From assembly GCA_028826165.1 (NCBI GenBank), contig JAPDFW010000145.1, positions 1 through 64,000 on the forward strand: a DNA stretch of 64,000 bases, written 5' to 3'. The first letter of the stretch is position 1, and each line of letters starts with the position of its first letter. Positions 34,630 to 49,240 of this stretch are shown piece after piece. Under the pieces are notes generated by a model that ran no database searches, was not told the DNA's origin, and saw only the letters and a program-made list of their open reading frames with translations. The position numbers and the translations under genes were made by a program. Origin of the DNA: Anaeramoeba ignava (taxonomy: Eukaryota; Metamonada; Anaeramoebidae).

Positions 34630-35092
34630 ATATTTTTAATTGTAATTTATTTTATTTTCATTTTATTTTGTGTATAAATGAATTTTGAAAAATCAAAAAT
34701 AAAATTAATAAAATAAATAAAAAATAAATTTTTGAAAATAATAATTGAATTATTAATAAAATAAAAAAATATTAGAATTAATTAATTAATTAATTATAAA
34801 ATCAAAATTTATTATTATTAATTATTAAAATAAATAAATTTGAAATGAAAAATAATAAATAAAAATGAATATTAATTATATTATATAAATATAATGAATG
34901 AATATATAATTAATAAATATATAATAATAAATATCAATTCAAAATATATATAATATAAAATGTTTAAAAATAAAAATAAAATTTTAAAAGTATAAATCAA
35001 AATAAATAATATTTTTATCAACTTTATTTCAATTTATATAAATATAAATCAAAAAAAAAATAAAAAAAAAATCAAATTTTATTCTAATTTAT
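34630..35092. repeat. Module M, copy 3, truncated
   Basis: Starts normally, but identity to other M copies stops at ATTCTAATTTATA (35080-35092), where an A-rich stretch and then the G+C-richer segment begin. Confidence 0.75.
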
Positions 35093-35134
35093 AAAAAGAA
35101 AAAAAAATAAAAATAAAAAAATAGAATAAATTAA

Positions 35135-35450
35135 TAAAAAGTGAATAGTGCCCGCCTCCTCCCCGTTAACACCGACTTACAGCCGTTGTTACCAACCCTC
35201 AGGGTTGTCAAACCTCGATATTCGAAATGTCTTGTATGTTGTTTTGAATTACAAACTGAGATTTGTCAAACAAGTCTTTCATATGGATTTATTTATTTGT
35301 TTATTCGAAAGGAATCCTTTCTCATTAAATAAATCCTATTCGGATTTGTTTGACAAATCTCAGTTTGTCAAAAATACAAAAATTTTCGCTCGGTTGCTCC
35401 TCTTACCCCCCCTTTCACTAGTTCTCCCCCGTTCCCCTCACTAATATGTG
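35135..35450. other. G+C-richer segment with a long perfect inverted repeat
   Basis: A roughly 310-bp island of normal base composition in the AT desert. It starts near GTGCCCGCCTCCTCCCC, includes AACCCTCAGGGTT and ends in C/T-rich sequence (TTACCCCCCCTTTCACTAGT). Its centre is a hairpin: 35251-35273 and 35347-35369 are perfect 23-bp inverted copies, with a near-palindromic interior around GAAAGGAATCCTTTC. Both + strand frames across it look random and cross the hairpin, so no gene is called. Candidates are a MITE/foldback element or an RNA gene. Confidence 0.6.
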
Positions 35451-35840
35451 TTTGTGTTTTGATATACTTAATTTTTATATCTTGAAAAATGGGTTGAAAA
35501 TGGAGAATATTTATTTTCAATTTTTGTAAAAGTATTATCAATTATGGAAAAATTTATTAAAAAAAAACAAAAAGAATTGTTTTTATTTATTTATTTATTT
35601 ACAACAGAATGTAATTTAGATTTATTTTTCAATGAATTTATTTTAATATTAAATATCTTTTTTTTTCATTTATAAATCATTAAGAAAATAAAAAAAGAAA
35701 TGAAAATATTTTATTTTATTTTCCAACATTAAAAATATTATAAATTAATGAATAAATAATCAAATTATTATTATTATTACTTCTAATAATATATATAATT
35801 AATAAATATAAATCAAAAATGAAAAAAAAAAATAAAAAAT
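35451..35840. other. AT-rich spacer
   Basis: Begins with AATATGTGTTTGTGTTTTGA and a GGGTTGAAAATGGAG stretch, then AT-rich sequence. No gene or tandem array seen. Confidence 0.5.
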
Positions 35841-36160
35841 ATATATATTACAAACATTTTCAATAATAAATATCAATTTAATTATATTTAAAATTAATAT
35901 AATAATGTAATCAAATTTATTATCAATATTATATTAATAAATAATATAATAAATATAATATAAGAATAATAAATCTATTAATAAAAATATATTTTATTAA
36001 ATATTCTATTAAATATTCTTTTGGAATAATTAATATTTATTTTGATTTCATTTCTTTTGAAATTTCATTTTCATTTTCATTTTCAATTTCAATTTTGATT
36101 TACAATTAAATTTATTTTTAATCAATTTTGAATTTTGAATTTTAAATTTTAAATTGAAAA
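35841..36160. repeat. Module M, 3' fragment
   Basis: Only the distal half of M (CAAATTTATTATCAATATTA, ATATTTTATTAAATATTC). It is slightly diverged, so it may be the displaced remainder of copy 3. Confidence 0.6.
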
Positions 36161-36189
36161 ATCAAAAATAAATTTTATTCATTTTATTT

Positions 36190-36860
36190 TAAATTAAATA
36201 AAATAAAAAATATTAGAATTAATTAATTAATTAATTATAAATCAAAAATTTATTATTATTAATTATTAAAATAAATAAATTTGAAATGAAAAATAATAAA
36301 TAAAAATGAATATTAATTATATTATATAAATATAATGAATGAATATATAATTAATAAATATATAATAATAAATATCAATTCAAAATATATATAATGTAAA
36401 ATGTTTAAAAATAAAAATAAATTTTTAAAAGTATAAATCAAAATAAATAATATTTTTATCAACTTTTATTTCAATTTATATAAATATAAATCAAAAAAAA
36501 AATAAAAAAAATCAAATTTTATTCTAATTTATATATTTTTAAACATTTTTCAATAATAAAATATTAAATCAAAATATATATTCAAAATTAATATAATAAT
36601 GGAATCAAATTTATTATCAATATTATATTAATAAATAATATAATAAATATAATATCAGAATAATAAATATATTAATAAAAATATATTTTATTAAATATTC
36701 TTTTTGGATTTGATTTTTTATTTTGTAATTCTTTTTATATTTTTAGAATAATTATTTATTTATTTTCATTTATTATTTTATTCAAAATTTCATTTTAATT
36801 TCATTTACAATTTAATTTATTTTTAAATATAATTTAATTTCATTTTCATTTTCATTTTCA
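36190..36860. repeat. Module M, copy 4
   Basis: Lacks the first ~60 bp of the module, otherwise standard (AAATGTTTAAAAATAAAAAT near 36400). Confidence 0.75.
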
Positions 36861-37079
36861 ATTTCAATTTCATTTAGATTTGAATTATAAAATAAAATGA
36901 AATTAAATAAAATTAATAATTAATTAATATTAAATAAATATTCTATTTATATTCATTATTATTATTAATAACTATTTATATATCTATTCATTTTATTTAT
37001 TTATTTTTTATTTATTTATTTATTATTTATTCATTAATCTCATTTTAAATTAATTTATTGAAAATTTTGTAACAAAAAT

Positions 37080-37640
37080 AAATAAATAAATAAATAAAAG
37101 ATATTTTGAAATTGAATTTAAAATTAAATAAAAAGTTGTTTAATTTAATTTAATTTAAGAATTTAATTTAATTTAATTTAATTTAATTTAATTTAATTTA
37201 ATTTAATTTAATAAAAAAGATAAAAAGTATTTTTGAAATGGAGAAAATAAAATTATAAATTAAAAAGGAGAAAAAAATAGAAAAGATAAAAAAATTTTTG
37301 AAATTGGAGAAAATATAAAAATAAAAGGAGAAAAAATAGAAAAGATAAAAAGTATTTTGAAAAGATAAAAAGTATTTTGAAATGGAGAAAATATAAAAAT
37401 AAAAGGAGAAAAAAAATAAATATAAAATTGATAATTGTTTTAATTATTTTTATTTCTTTATTATTTTATTATTTTATTATTTTATTATTCTTTTATCAAA
37501 AATATAAATAATATTTATAAATAATAATTTAATTTTAATTTCAAAAATAATTAATCTATAAAATATTAAATAATAATTAATATTAATATTAATTCAATTA
37601 TATTCAATTTTCAACTTAAAATTTAATTTAATTTAATTTT
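37080..37640. repeat. Module N, copy 2
   Basis: TTTAA run, then repeated GATAAAAAGTATTTTGAAA and GGAGAAAATATAAAAATAAA, partly triplicated. Confidence 0.7.
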
Positions 37641-37687
37641 CATTTTCAATTTCAATTTATATTTTGTAAACAATTTAATAAATATTT

Positions 37688-38465
37688 TTAATTGTAATTT
37701 ATTTTATTTTCATTTTATTTTGTGTGTAAATGAATTTTGAAAAATCAAAAAAAATAAAATTAATAAAATAAAATAAAAATAAATTTTGAAAATAATAATT
37801 GAATTATTAATAAAATAAAAATATTAGAATTAATTAATTAATTAATTATAAATCAAAATTTATTATTATTAATTATTAAAATAAATAAATTTGAAATGAA
37901 AAATAATAAATAAAAAATGAATATTAATTATATTATATAAATATAATGAATGAATATATAATTAATAAATATATAATAATAAATATCAATTCCAAAATAT
38001 ATATAATGTAAAATGTTTAAAAATAAAAATAAATTTTTAAAAGTATAAATCAAAATAAATAATATTTTTTTTATCAACTTTATTTCAATTTATATAAATA
38101 TAAATCAAAAAAAAAATAAAAAAAAATCAAATTTTATTCTAATTTATATATTTTAAACATTTTTCAATAATAAATATTAAATCAAAATATATATTCAAAA
38201 TTAATATAATAATGGAATCAAATTTATTATCAATATTATATTAATAAATAATATAATAAATATAATATCAGAATAATAAATATATTAATAAAAATATATT
38301 TTATTAAATATTCTTTTTGGATTTGATTTTTATTTTGTAATTCTTTTTATATTTTTTAGAATAATTATTTATTTATTTTCATTTATTATTTTATTCAAAA
38401 TTTCATTTTAATTTCATTTACAATTTAATTTATTTTTAAATATAATTTAATTTCATTTTCATTTT
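37688..38465. repeat. Module M, copy 5
   Basis: Full-length copy with all landmarks. Confidence 0.8.
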
Positions 38466-38720
38466 TTGAATTTTTCAATTTGATTTATTTTGAATTTGAA
38501 TTTTAATTTGAATTTATTTTTAATTTTGAATTTGAATTTCAATTTAATTTGAATTTAATTTGATTTTGAATTTAATTTTAATTTGAATTTAATTTGAATT
38601 TGAATTTGAATTAAATTTGATTTGAATTTAATTTGAATTTAATTTGAATTTGAATTTGAATTTAATTTGAATTTTAATTTGAATTTTAATTGAATTTTCA
38701 ATTTAAATTTTCAATTTAAT
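38466..38720. repeat. GAATTT-type array
   Basis: GAATTTAATTT and GAATTTG units after module M copy 5. Confidence 0.75.
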
Positions 38721-39945
38721 TTGAATCAATTTTAATAATAAATAAAATTTAAATCAATCAAATAAATTTGATTTTTATTTTTGATTTTTAATTATTTTAT
38801 TTTTGAATTAATTTTTTGAATTTATTTTAAATTCAATTTCAATTTAATTTAATTTAATTTAAAAAATTTTGAAAATTTAATTTTTAAATTTAAATTAATT
38901 TCAATTTACAAAAAATTTAAAATTAAAATTTTAAATTAAATTTAAATTCAAATTGAATTTAAAATTTTAATTATTTAAAATATTCAAATAAATTAAATTT
39001 TAAAATTAATTTCAATTTAATAAATTAATTAAATTAAAATTTCAATTAAATTAAATTAAATTTAAATTTAATTTTAAATTAATTTATAATTTAATTTAAA
39101 ATTAAATTAATTTAATTTAATTCAAATTAAATAAACAATTTAAATTAAAATTAAATTTAATTTCAATTTAATTTAATTTCAAAATTTAATTTAATTTAAT
39201 TTAACAATTTAATTTAATTAATTTAATTTACAATTTAAATTCATTTAAATTTAATTCAATTTACAATTAAATTAAATAAATTAATTCAATTTACAATTAA
39301 ATTTAATTAAATTAAATTTAATTTAAATTAAATTTAAATTAAATTTAATTTAAAATTTAATTTTACAATTAAATTAAATTAAATAAATTCAATTTACAAT
39401 TAAATTAAATTTAAATTTAATTCAATTTAAATTAATTCAAATTAAATAAATTAATATTTCAATTTTTAATTAATTTAAATTTTTTATTTTAATTTTTCAA
39501 TTAATTTTAAATAAAATAAATTCAATTTTAACAATTTAAATAAATAAATTTTCAATTTCAATTAAATTAAATTAATTAATTTACAATTTTTAAAATAAAT
39601 AATTCATTTTCAATTAAATTAAATTCAATTTACATTTTCAAAAATTTTCAATTAAATTTCAATTAAATAAATAAAAATTCAATTTACAATTAAAATCAAT
39701 TTACAATTAAATCAATAAAAATTAAATTTAAATTAAATTAAATTTCATTTCAATTCAATTTACAAATTAAATAAAAAAATAATTCAATTTACAATTAAAT
39801 TAAATAAAATAATTCAATTTACAATTAAATTAAATAAATAATTCAATTTACAATTAAATTAAATTAAAATTTATAATTCAATTTCAATTCAATTAAATTA
39901 AATTCAATTTAAAATTTACAATTAAATCAAATTAAATTTACATTT
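38721..39945. repeat. Decayed CAATTTACAATTAAATT minisatellite
   Basis: AATTTAAATT-rich sequence grading into recognisable CAATTTACAATTAAATT units near 39230-39900. It is a diverged version of the arrays at 43.5 and 58.8 kb and occupies the same place in the macro-repeat. Confidence 0.65.
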
Positions 39946-40500
39946 TGATTTTTCATTTTATTTATTTATCAAACGAATTTGTTTTAAACACTTATTTTTC
40001 AATTTTATTTGATTTTTTATTTGATTTTCATTGATTTGATTTTCAATTATTTTTGATTAAAACAAAACAAAACAAAAATAAATTTTTGAATAAAGTTATT
40101 TTATTATATTTTTATTTGATTTAATATAAAACAAGTATTTCACTTCAATTATAAAACAAAATTGAAGTATATTTTGAATTAATTTACAACATAATTATAT
40201 TTAATTTACATTTATTTCAATTCAAATTTATATTCAATTTCATTTATAGTTAATTTATAAAGGAAATAAAAGTAAATTAAAATGGGGTTTGGGTTGAAGG
40301 GGCATAAGGGGATTAATAATAATTTATTCATAATTTATTCATAATTTAATTTATTTTTTATTTTTATTTTTAATTTATGTTTTTAATTTTGAAATTTATT
40401 TTTATATTTGATATATATATTTTTAGTATTTTGTAAATTAAAATATTTATAAATAAATATTTATTTTAATTTAATTTAATTTAATTTAATTTAATTTTGT
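39946..40500. repeat. Leader module G with G-run motif, copy 1
   Basis: Conserved non-tandem segment ATTTATTTATCAAACGAATT, CACTTCAATTATAAAACAAA and AATTTATAAAGGAAATAAAA. It then has four G-runs at 40284-40311 (G4, G3, G4, G4) and a TTATTCATAATTTATTCATA trailer. Three more copies occur in the window. Confidence 0.8.
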
Positions 40501-40754
40501 TTTTTATTAATTTAGAATTAATAATCAATTTTAAAAATATAATATATATTTTTATCTTCTTTTTCAATTTCTTCTTCTATTTTTATTTATTTATTTATTT
40601 TCAATTTCATTTTTTTCAATTTAATTTATTTTAATTTTCATTTTCAATTTCATTTTCAATTTATTTTTTTCATTTTCATTTTTAATTTTCAATTTAATTT
40701 AATTTTAATTCAATTTAATTCATATTTTATATTTTATAAATTAAATAAATAAAA

Positions 40755-41530
40755 TATTTTTAATTGTAATTTATTTTATTTTCATTTTTATTTTGTGTGT
40801 AAATGAATTTTGAAAAAATCAAAAAAATAAAATTAATAAAATAAATAAAAATAAATTTTGAAAATAATAATTGAATTATTAATAAAATAAAAATATTAGA
40901 ATTAATTAATTAATTAATTATAAATCAAAATTTATTATTATTAATTATTAAAATAAATAAATTTGAAATGAAAAATAATAAATAAAAATGAATATTAATT
41001 ATATTATATAAATATAATGAATGAATATATAATTAATAAATATATAATAATAAATATCAATTCAAAATATATATAATGTAAAATGTTTAAAAATAAAAAT
41101 AAATTTTTAAAAGTATAAATCAAAATAAATAATATTTTTTTTATCAACTTTATTTCAATTTATATAAATATAAATCAAAAAAAAATAAAAAAAATCAAAT
41201 TTTATTCTAATTTACATATATTTTAAACATTTTTCAATAATAAATATTAAATCAAAATATATATTCAAAATTAATATAATAATGGAATCAAATTTATTAT
41301 CAATATTATATTAATAAATAATATAATAAATATAATATCAGAATAATAAATATATTAATAAAAATATATTTTATTAAATATTCTTTTTGGATTTGATTTT
41401 TATTTTGTAATTCTTTTTATATTTTTAGAATAATTATTTATTTATTTTCATTTATTATTTTATTCAAAATTTCATTTTTAATTTCATTTACAATTTAATT
41501 TATTTTAAATATAATTTAATTTCATTTTTC
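40755..41530. repeat. Module M, copy 6
   Basis: Full-length copy with all landmarks. Confidence 0.8.
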
Positions 41531-41769
41531 ATTTTCATTTTCAATTTCATTTTCATTTTCAATTTCATTTAATTTGAATTATAAAATAAATGAAATTAAA
41601 TAAAATTAATAATTAATTAATATTAAATAAATATTCTATTTATATTCATTATTATTATTAATAACTATTTATATATCTATTCATTTTATTTGATTTATTT
41701 ATTTGATTTATTCTTTTTATTTGTTCATTCATCTCATTTTAAATTAATTTATTGAAAATTTTGTAACAA

Positions 41770-42260
41770 AAATAAATAAATAAATAAATAAAAGATATTT
41801 TGAATTTAAATTAATCAAAAATACAATTAAAAAGTTGTTTAATTTAATTTAATTTAATTTAATTTTTTATTTAATTTATTTTTAATTTTAATTTAATTTT
41901 AAATTTAATAAAAAGATAAAAAAGTATTTTTGAAATGGAGAAAATAAAATTATAAATTAAAAGGAGAAAAAATAGAAAAGATAAAGATGTATTTTTAAAA
42001 GATAAAAGTATTTTTGAAATGGAGAAAAATAAATAAAAATAAAAAGGAAAAAATAAATATAAAATTGATAATTGTTTTAATTAATTTATTTCTTTATTTT
42101 TTATTATTTTATTATTTTATTATTCTTTTATCAAAAATATAAATAATATTTATAAATAATAATTTAATTTTAATTTCAAAAATAATCAATCTATAAAATA
42201 TTAAATAATAATTAATATTAATATTAATTCAATTATATTCAATTTTCAACTTAAAATTTA
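41770..42260. repeat. Module N, copy 3
   Basis: TTTAA run, GTATTTTTGAAATGGAGAAA and ATTGATAATTGTTTTAATTA. Confidence 0.7.
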
Positions 42261-42319
42261 ATTTAATTTATTTTCAATTTCAATTTCAATTTATATTTTA
42301 TAAACAATTTAAATAAATA

Positions 42320-43095
42320 TTTTTAATTGTAATTTATTTTATTTTCATTTTATTTTTGTGTGTAAATGAATTTTGAAAAAATCAAAAAAAATAAAATTAA
42401 TAAAATAAATAAAAATAAATTTTGAAAATAATAATTGAATTATTAATAAAATAAAAATATTAGAATTAATTAATTAATTAATTATAAATCAAAATTTATT
42501 ATTATTAATTATTAAAATAAATAAATTTGAAATGAAAAATAATAAATAAAAATGAATATTAATTATATTATATAAATATAATGAATGAATATATAATTAA
42601 TAAATATATAATAATAAATATCAATTCAAAATATATATAATGTAAAATGTTTAAAAATAAAAATAAATTTTTAAAAGTATAAATCAAAATAAATAATATT
42701 TTTTTATCAACTTTATTTCAATTTATATAAATATAAATCAAAAAAAAAATAAAAAAAATCAAATTTTATTCTAATTTATATATTTTAAACATTTTTCAAT
42801 AATAAATATTAAATCAAAATATATATTCAAAATTAATATAATAATGAAATCAAATTTATTATCAATATTATATTAATAAATAATATAATAAATATAATAT
42901 CAGAATAATAAATATATTAATAAAAATATATTTTATTAAATATTCTTTTTGGATTTGATTTTTATTTTGTAATTCTTTTTATATTTTTAGAATAATTATT
43001 TATTTATTTTCATTTATTATTTTATTCAAAATTTCATTTTAATTTAATTTTCAATTTAATTTATTTTAAATTTAATTTAATTTCAATTTCATTTT
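42320..43095. repeat. Module M, copy 7
   Basis: Full-length copy with all landmarks. Confidence 0.8.
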
Positions 43096-43109
43096 CATTT
43101 TCATTTTAA

Positions 43110-43420
43110 TTTTTGATTTTTGAATTTTTGATTTGAATTTGATTTAATTTGAATTTGAATTTAATTTGAATTTGAATTTAATTTGAATTTAATTTGAATT
43201 TGAATTTGAATTTAATTTGAATTTGAATTTGAATTTAATTTGAATTTAATTTTAATTTGATTTTAATTTGAATTTGAATTTAATTTGAATTTAATTTGAA
43301 TTTAATTTGAATTTAATTTGAATTTGAATTTAATTTGATTTGAATTTTGAATTTGAATTTAATTTGAATTTAATTTGAATTTAATTTGAATTTGAATTTA
43401 ATTTGAATTTAATTAATTTA
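43110..43420. repeat. GAATTT-type array
   Basis: Dense GAATTTAATTT/GAATTTG units, followed by the linker TTTTCAATTTAGATTACAAT (43425-43444) and CATAATAAATAAACACAAAA. Confidence 0.8.
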
Positions 43421-43529
43421 AATTTTCAATTTAGATTACAATCAACTTTACATAATAAATAAACACAAAAAAAATCAATCAATATTCATTTCTGATTTTT
43501 ATTTTGATTTTTCTTATTATTTTTATTTT

Positions 43530-45735
43530 GAATTCAATTTACAATTAAATTAAATTAAATCAATTCAATTTACAATTAAATTAAATAAATTCAATTTACA
43601 ATTAAATTAAATAAATTCAATTCAATTTTAAATTAAATTAAATAATTAAATTCAATTTACAATTAAATTTAATTAAATTAAATCAATTCAAAATAAAATT
43701 AAATTAAATTCAATTAATTTACAATTAAATTAAATAAATAATTCAATTTACAATTAAATTAAATAAATTCAATTCAATTTACAATTAAATTAAATAAATT
43801 AATTCAATTTACAATTAAATTAAATAAATTAATTCAATTTACAATTAAATTAAATTAAATAATTCAATTTACAATTAAATTAAATAAATAATTCAAAATT
43901 TAAAATTAAATTAAATAAATTAATTCAATTTTAATTAAATTAATAAATAATTCAATTTTACAATTAAATTAAATAAATAATTCAATTTACAATTAAATTA
44001 ATAAATAATTCAATTTACAATTAAATTAAATAAATAATTCAATTTTACAATTAAATTAAAATTAAAAAAATAAATTCAATTTACAATTAAATTAAATAAA
44101 TAATTCAATTTACAATTAAATTAAATAAATAATTCAATTTACAATTAAATTAATAAATTAATTCAATTTACAATTAAATTAAAATAAAAAATAATAATTC
44201 AAATTTACAATTAAAATTAATAAATATAATTAAATTTTATAAATTAAATTAAATTAAAATAATTCAATTTACAATTAAATTCAATTTAAATAAATTCAAT
44301 TTACTACAATTAAATTAAATAAATAAATTCAATTTACAATTAAATTAAATAAATTCAATTTACAATTAAATTAAATAAATAAATTCAATTTACAATTAAA
44401 TTAAATAAATAATTCAATTTACAATTAAATTAAATAAATAAATTCAATTTACAATTAAATTAAATATAATTCAATTTACAATTAAATTAAATAAATAATT
44501 CAATTTACAATTAAATTAAATAAAAATAAATTCAATTTACAATTAAATAAATTAAAAATTTCAATTTAAATTAATAAATTCAATTTACAATTAAATTAAA
44601 TAAATAAATTCAATTTACAATTAAATTAAATAATTCAATTTACAATTAAATTAAATAAATTCAATTTACAATTAAATTAAATTAAATTCAATTTACAATT
44701 AAATTAAATTAAATTCAATTTACAATTAAATTAAATAATTCAATTTACAATTAAATTAAATAAATTCAATTTACAATTAAATTAAATTACAATTCAATTT
44801 ACAATTAAATTAAATTACAATTCAATTTACAATTAAATTAAATTACAATTCAATTTACAATTAAATTAAATAAATAATTCAATTTACAATTAAATTAAAT
44901 AAATAAATTCAATTTACAATTAAATTAAATAAATAAATTCAATTTACAATTAAATTAAATAAATAAATTCAATTTACAATTAAATTAAATAAATAATTCA
45001 ATTTACAATTAAATTAATAAATAAATATAATTCAATTTACAATTAAATTAAAATAAATTCAATTTACAATTAAATTAAATAAATTCAATTTACAATTAAA
45101 TTAAATAAATTCAATTTACAATTAAATTAAATAAAAATTCAATTTACAATTAAATTAAATATAATTCAATTTACAATTAAATTAAATAAATTCAATTTAC
45201 AATTAAATTAAATATAATTCAATTTACAATTAAATTAAAATAAATTCAATTTACAATTAAATTAAAAATTAATTCAATTTTTAAATTAAATTAAATAAAT
45301 TCAATTTACAATTAAATTAAAATTCAATTTACAATTAAATTAAATATAATTCAATTTTACAATTTAAATTAAATTAAATTCAATTTCAAATTAAATTAAA
45401 TTATAATTCAATTTTACAATTAAATTAAATTAAATTCAATTTACAATTAAATTAAATTAATTCAATTTACAATTAAATTAAATAAATTCAATTTACAATT
45501 AAATTAAAATAATTCAATTTACAATTAAATTAAAATTATTAAATTAATTCAATTTACAATTAAATTAAATTAAATTCAATTTACAATTAAATTAAATTAA
45601 TTCAATTTACAATTAAATTAAATACATTCAATTTACAATTAAATTAAATTAAATTCAATTTACAATTAAATTAATAAATTAAATTCAATTTACAATTAAA
45701 TAAATAATTAATTCAATTTACAATTAAATTACATT
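43530..45735. repeat. CAATTTACAATTAAATT minisatellite, array 1
   Basis: Many copies of the 17-bp core CAATTTACAATTAAATT, separated by variable AAATAAATT-type spacers, so the unit is about 22-32 bp. The core is far better conserved than the spacers. Confidence 0.9.
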
Positions 45736-46330
45736 TTGTTTTCATTTTATTTATTTATCAATAAAACGAATTTATGTTCAAACACTTATTTTTCAATTTT
45801 ATTTGATTTTTATTTGATTTTCATTGATTTATTTTGATTTTCAATTATTTTGAATTAAAACAGAACAAAAAGTAAATCAATATTGAATTAAGTTATTTTA
45901 TTATATTTTTTATTTGATTTAATATAAAACAATTATTTCACTTCAATTGTAAAACAAAATTGAAGTATGTTTTGAATTAATTTACAACATAATTCCATTT
46001 AATTCACATTTATTTCAATTCAAATTTATATTCAATTTCATTTATAGTTAATTTATAAAGGAAATAAAAAGTAAATTAAAAATGGGTTTGGGTTGAAGGG
46101 GCATAAGGGGATTAATAATAATTTATTCATAATTTATTCATAATTTAATTTATTTTTTATTTTTATTTTTAATTTATGTTTTTAATTTTGAAATTTATTT
46201 TTATATTTGATATATATATTTTTAGTATTTTGTAAATTAAAATATTTATAAATAAATATTTATTTTAATTTTAATTTAATTTAATTTAATTTAATTTAAT
46301 TTTGTTTTTTATTAATTTAGAATTAATAAT
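45736..46330. repeat. Leader module G with G-run motif, copy 2
   Basis: Same order as copy 1. G-runs at 46084-46110 are G3, G3, G4, G4 (GGGTTTGGGTTGAAGGGG, then CATAAGGGG). Confidence 0.85.
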
Positions 46331-46559
46331 CAATTTTTAAAATATAATATATATTTTATCTTCTTTTTCTTCTTCTTCTATTTATTTATTTATTTATTTA
46401 TTTGCAATTTCATTTTCAATTTAATTTAATTTAATTTTCAATTTCAATTTCATTTTACAATTTAATTTCTATTTTCATTTTAATTTCAATTTAATTTAAT
46501 TTAATTTTAATTCAATTTAATTCATATTTTATATTTTATAAATTAAATAAATAAAATAT

Positions 46560-47315
46560 TTTTAATTGTAATTTATTTTATTTTCATTTTATTTTGTGTG
46601 TAAATGAATTTTGAAAAATCAAAAATAAAATTAATAAAATAAAAATAAATTTTGAAAATAATAATTGAATTATTAATAAAATAAAAATATTAGAATTAAT
46701 TAATTAATTAATTATAAATGAAAATTTATTATTATTAATTATTAAAATAAATAAATTTGAAATGAAAAATAATAAATAAAAATGAATATTAATTATATTA
46801 TATAAATATAATGAATGAATATATAATTAATAAATATATAATAATAAATATCAATTCAAAAATATATCTAATATAAAATGTTTAAAAATAAAAATAAATT
46901 TTTAAAAGTATAAATCAAAATAAATAATATTTTTTTTATCAACTTAATTTCAATTTATATAAATATAAATCAAAAATAAAAAAAATCAAATTTTATTCTA
47001 ATTTATATATTTTAAACATTTTTCAATAATAAATATTAAATCAAAATATATATTCAAAATTAATATAATAATGAAATCAAATTTATTATCAATATTATAT
47101 TAATAAATAATATAATAAATATAATATAAGAATTAATAAATATATTAATAAAAATATATTTTATTAAATATTCTTTTTGGATTTGATTTTTATTTTGTAA
47201 TTCTTTTTATATTTTTAGAATAATTATTTATTTATTTTCATTTATTATTTTATTCAAAATTTCATTTTAATTTCATTTACAATTTAATTTTATTTTTAAA
47301 TATAATTTAATTTCA
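46560..47315. repeat. Module M, copy 8
   Basis: Full-length copy with all landmarks; no module N follows it. Confidence 0.8.
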
Positions 47316-47324
47316 TTTTCATTT

Positions 47325-48290
47325 TCAATTTGATTTTAATTTGAATTTAATTTGGATTTGATTTGATTTAAATTTGAATTTAATTTGAATTTAATTTGAT
47401 TTGAATTTGAATTTAATTTAATTTGAATTTGATTTTGATTTGAATTTAATTTGAATTTAATTTGAATTTAATTTGAATTTTGAATTTGATTTGAATTTAA
47501 ATTTGAATTTGAATTTTTGAATTTGATTTGAATTTGAATTTGAATTTGAATTTGAATTTGAATTTGATTTGGAATTTAATTTGAATTTGATTGGAATTAA
47601 ATTTGAATTTAATTTTGATTTTTAATTTTGAATTTGATTTTGAATTTGATTTGAATTTGATTTGAAATTTAATTTGAATTTGAATTTAATTTAAATTTTA
47701 AATTTAAAATTTAATTAATTAAATTAATTTTAATTTAAAATTTCAATTTAAAATTAATTTTGATTTTGAATTTTCAATTTAATTTAAATTTTAATTTTTG
47801 AATTCAATTTACAATTTATTAATTTAATTAATTTCAATTTACAATTAAATTTTAAATTAAAATTTCAATTTACAATTAAATTTTAAAAATTTAATTTTGA
47901 TTTAAATTTACAATTTCAATTTACAATTTAAATTAAATTTAAATTTGAATTTGATTTGAATTAAAATTTAAATTTAAATTAAATTTAATTTTAATTTTTA
48001 CAATTAATTTAAATTTAAATTTTAAATTAATTTAATTAATTAATTTGAATTAAATTTAATTCAATTTAAATTTAAATTTTAATTTAAATTAAATTTGAAT
48101 TTAATTTTAATTTGAATTAAATTAAATTAAATCAAATAATTCAATTTTAATTAAATTTATTTAAATTTGATTTGAATTAAATTTAAATTTTCAATTTAGA
48201 TTAAAATCAACTTTTACATAAAAATAAATAAACACAAAAATCAATCAATATTCATTTCTGATTTTTATTTTAAATTTTCAATTATTTTTA
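47325..48290. repeat. GAATTT-type array, decaying into AT sequence
   Basis: Ordered GAATTTAATTT/GAATTTG units to about 47700, then scrambled AATTTAAATT sequence. It ends in the TTTTCAATTTAGATTA linker (48188-48203). Confidence 0.7.
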
Positions 48291-48294
48291 TTTT

Positions 48295-49240
48295 GAATTC
48301 AATTTACAATTAAATTAAATTCAATTTAATTAAATTACATTCAATTTACAATTAAATTACATTCAATTTACAATTAAATTCATTCAATTTACAATTAAAT
48401 TACATTCAATTTACAATTAAATTAAATAAATAATTCAATTTTTAAATTAAATTACATTCAATTACAATTAAATTAAATTTACAATTAAAAATTCATTCAA
48501 TTTACAATTAAATTAAATAAATAAATTCAATTTTACAATTAAATTAAATAAATTAAAATTCAATTTACAATTAAATTAAATTAATAAATTCAATTTACAA
48601 TTAAATTTAATTTTAATAAATAATTCAATTTACAATTAAATTTACAATTAAATTTACAATTAAATTAAATTTACTGATTAAATTAAATTCAATTTACAAT
48701 TAAATTACATTCAATTTACAATTAAATTAAATTCAATTTACAATTAAATTAAATTAAATTCAATTTAATTAAATTAAATTACATTCAATTTACAATTAAA
48801 TTACATTCAATTTACAATTAAATAAATTCAATTTACAATTAAATAAATTCAATTTACAATTAAATAAATTCAATTTACAATTAAATAAATTCAATTTACA
48901 ATTAAATTAAATAAATTCAATTTACAATTAAATTAAATAAATTCAATTTACAATTAAATTAAATAAATTCAATTTACAATTAAATTAAAATAATTCAATT
49001 TACAATTAAATCAATAATTAATTAATTCAATTTACAATTAAATTAAATAAATTCAATTTACAATTAAATTCAATTTACAATTAAATTAAATAATTCAATT
49101 TACAATTAAATTAAATAAATATAATTCAATTTACAATTAAATTAAATAAATAAATTCAATTTACAATTAAATTAAATAAATAAATTCAATTTACAATTAA
49201 ATTAAATATATTCAATTTACAATTAAATTAATAATTTTAC
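48295..49240. repeat. CAATTTACAATTAAATT minisatellite, array 2
   Basis: Same 17-bp core, with spacers ACATT, AAATAAATT and AAATAAATAAATT. Shorter than the arrays at 43.5 and 58.8 kb. Confidence 0.9.

Noticed and set aside
35141-35444. Two overlapping + strand frames of 63 and 98 codons
   Set aside because: They run through the perfect inverted repeat and a C/T-rich tail, with no recognisable domain; hairpin DNA explains the region better.
40284-46110. Telomeric repeat seed in GGGTTTGGGTTGAAGGGG
   Set aside because: Too short and not tandem; it is part of a conserved leader module rather than a telomere array.
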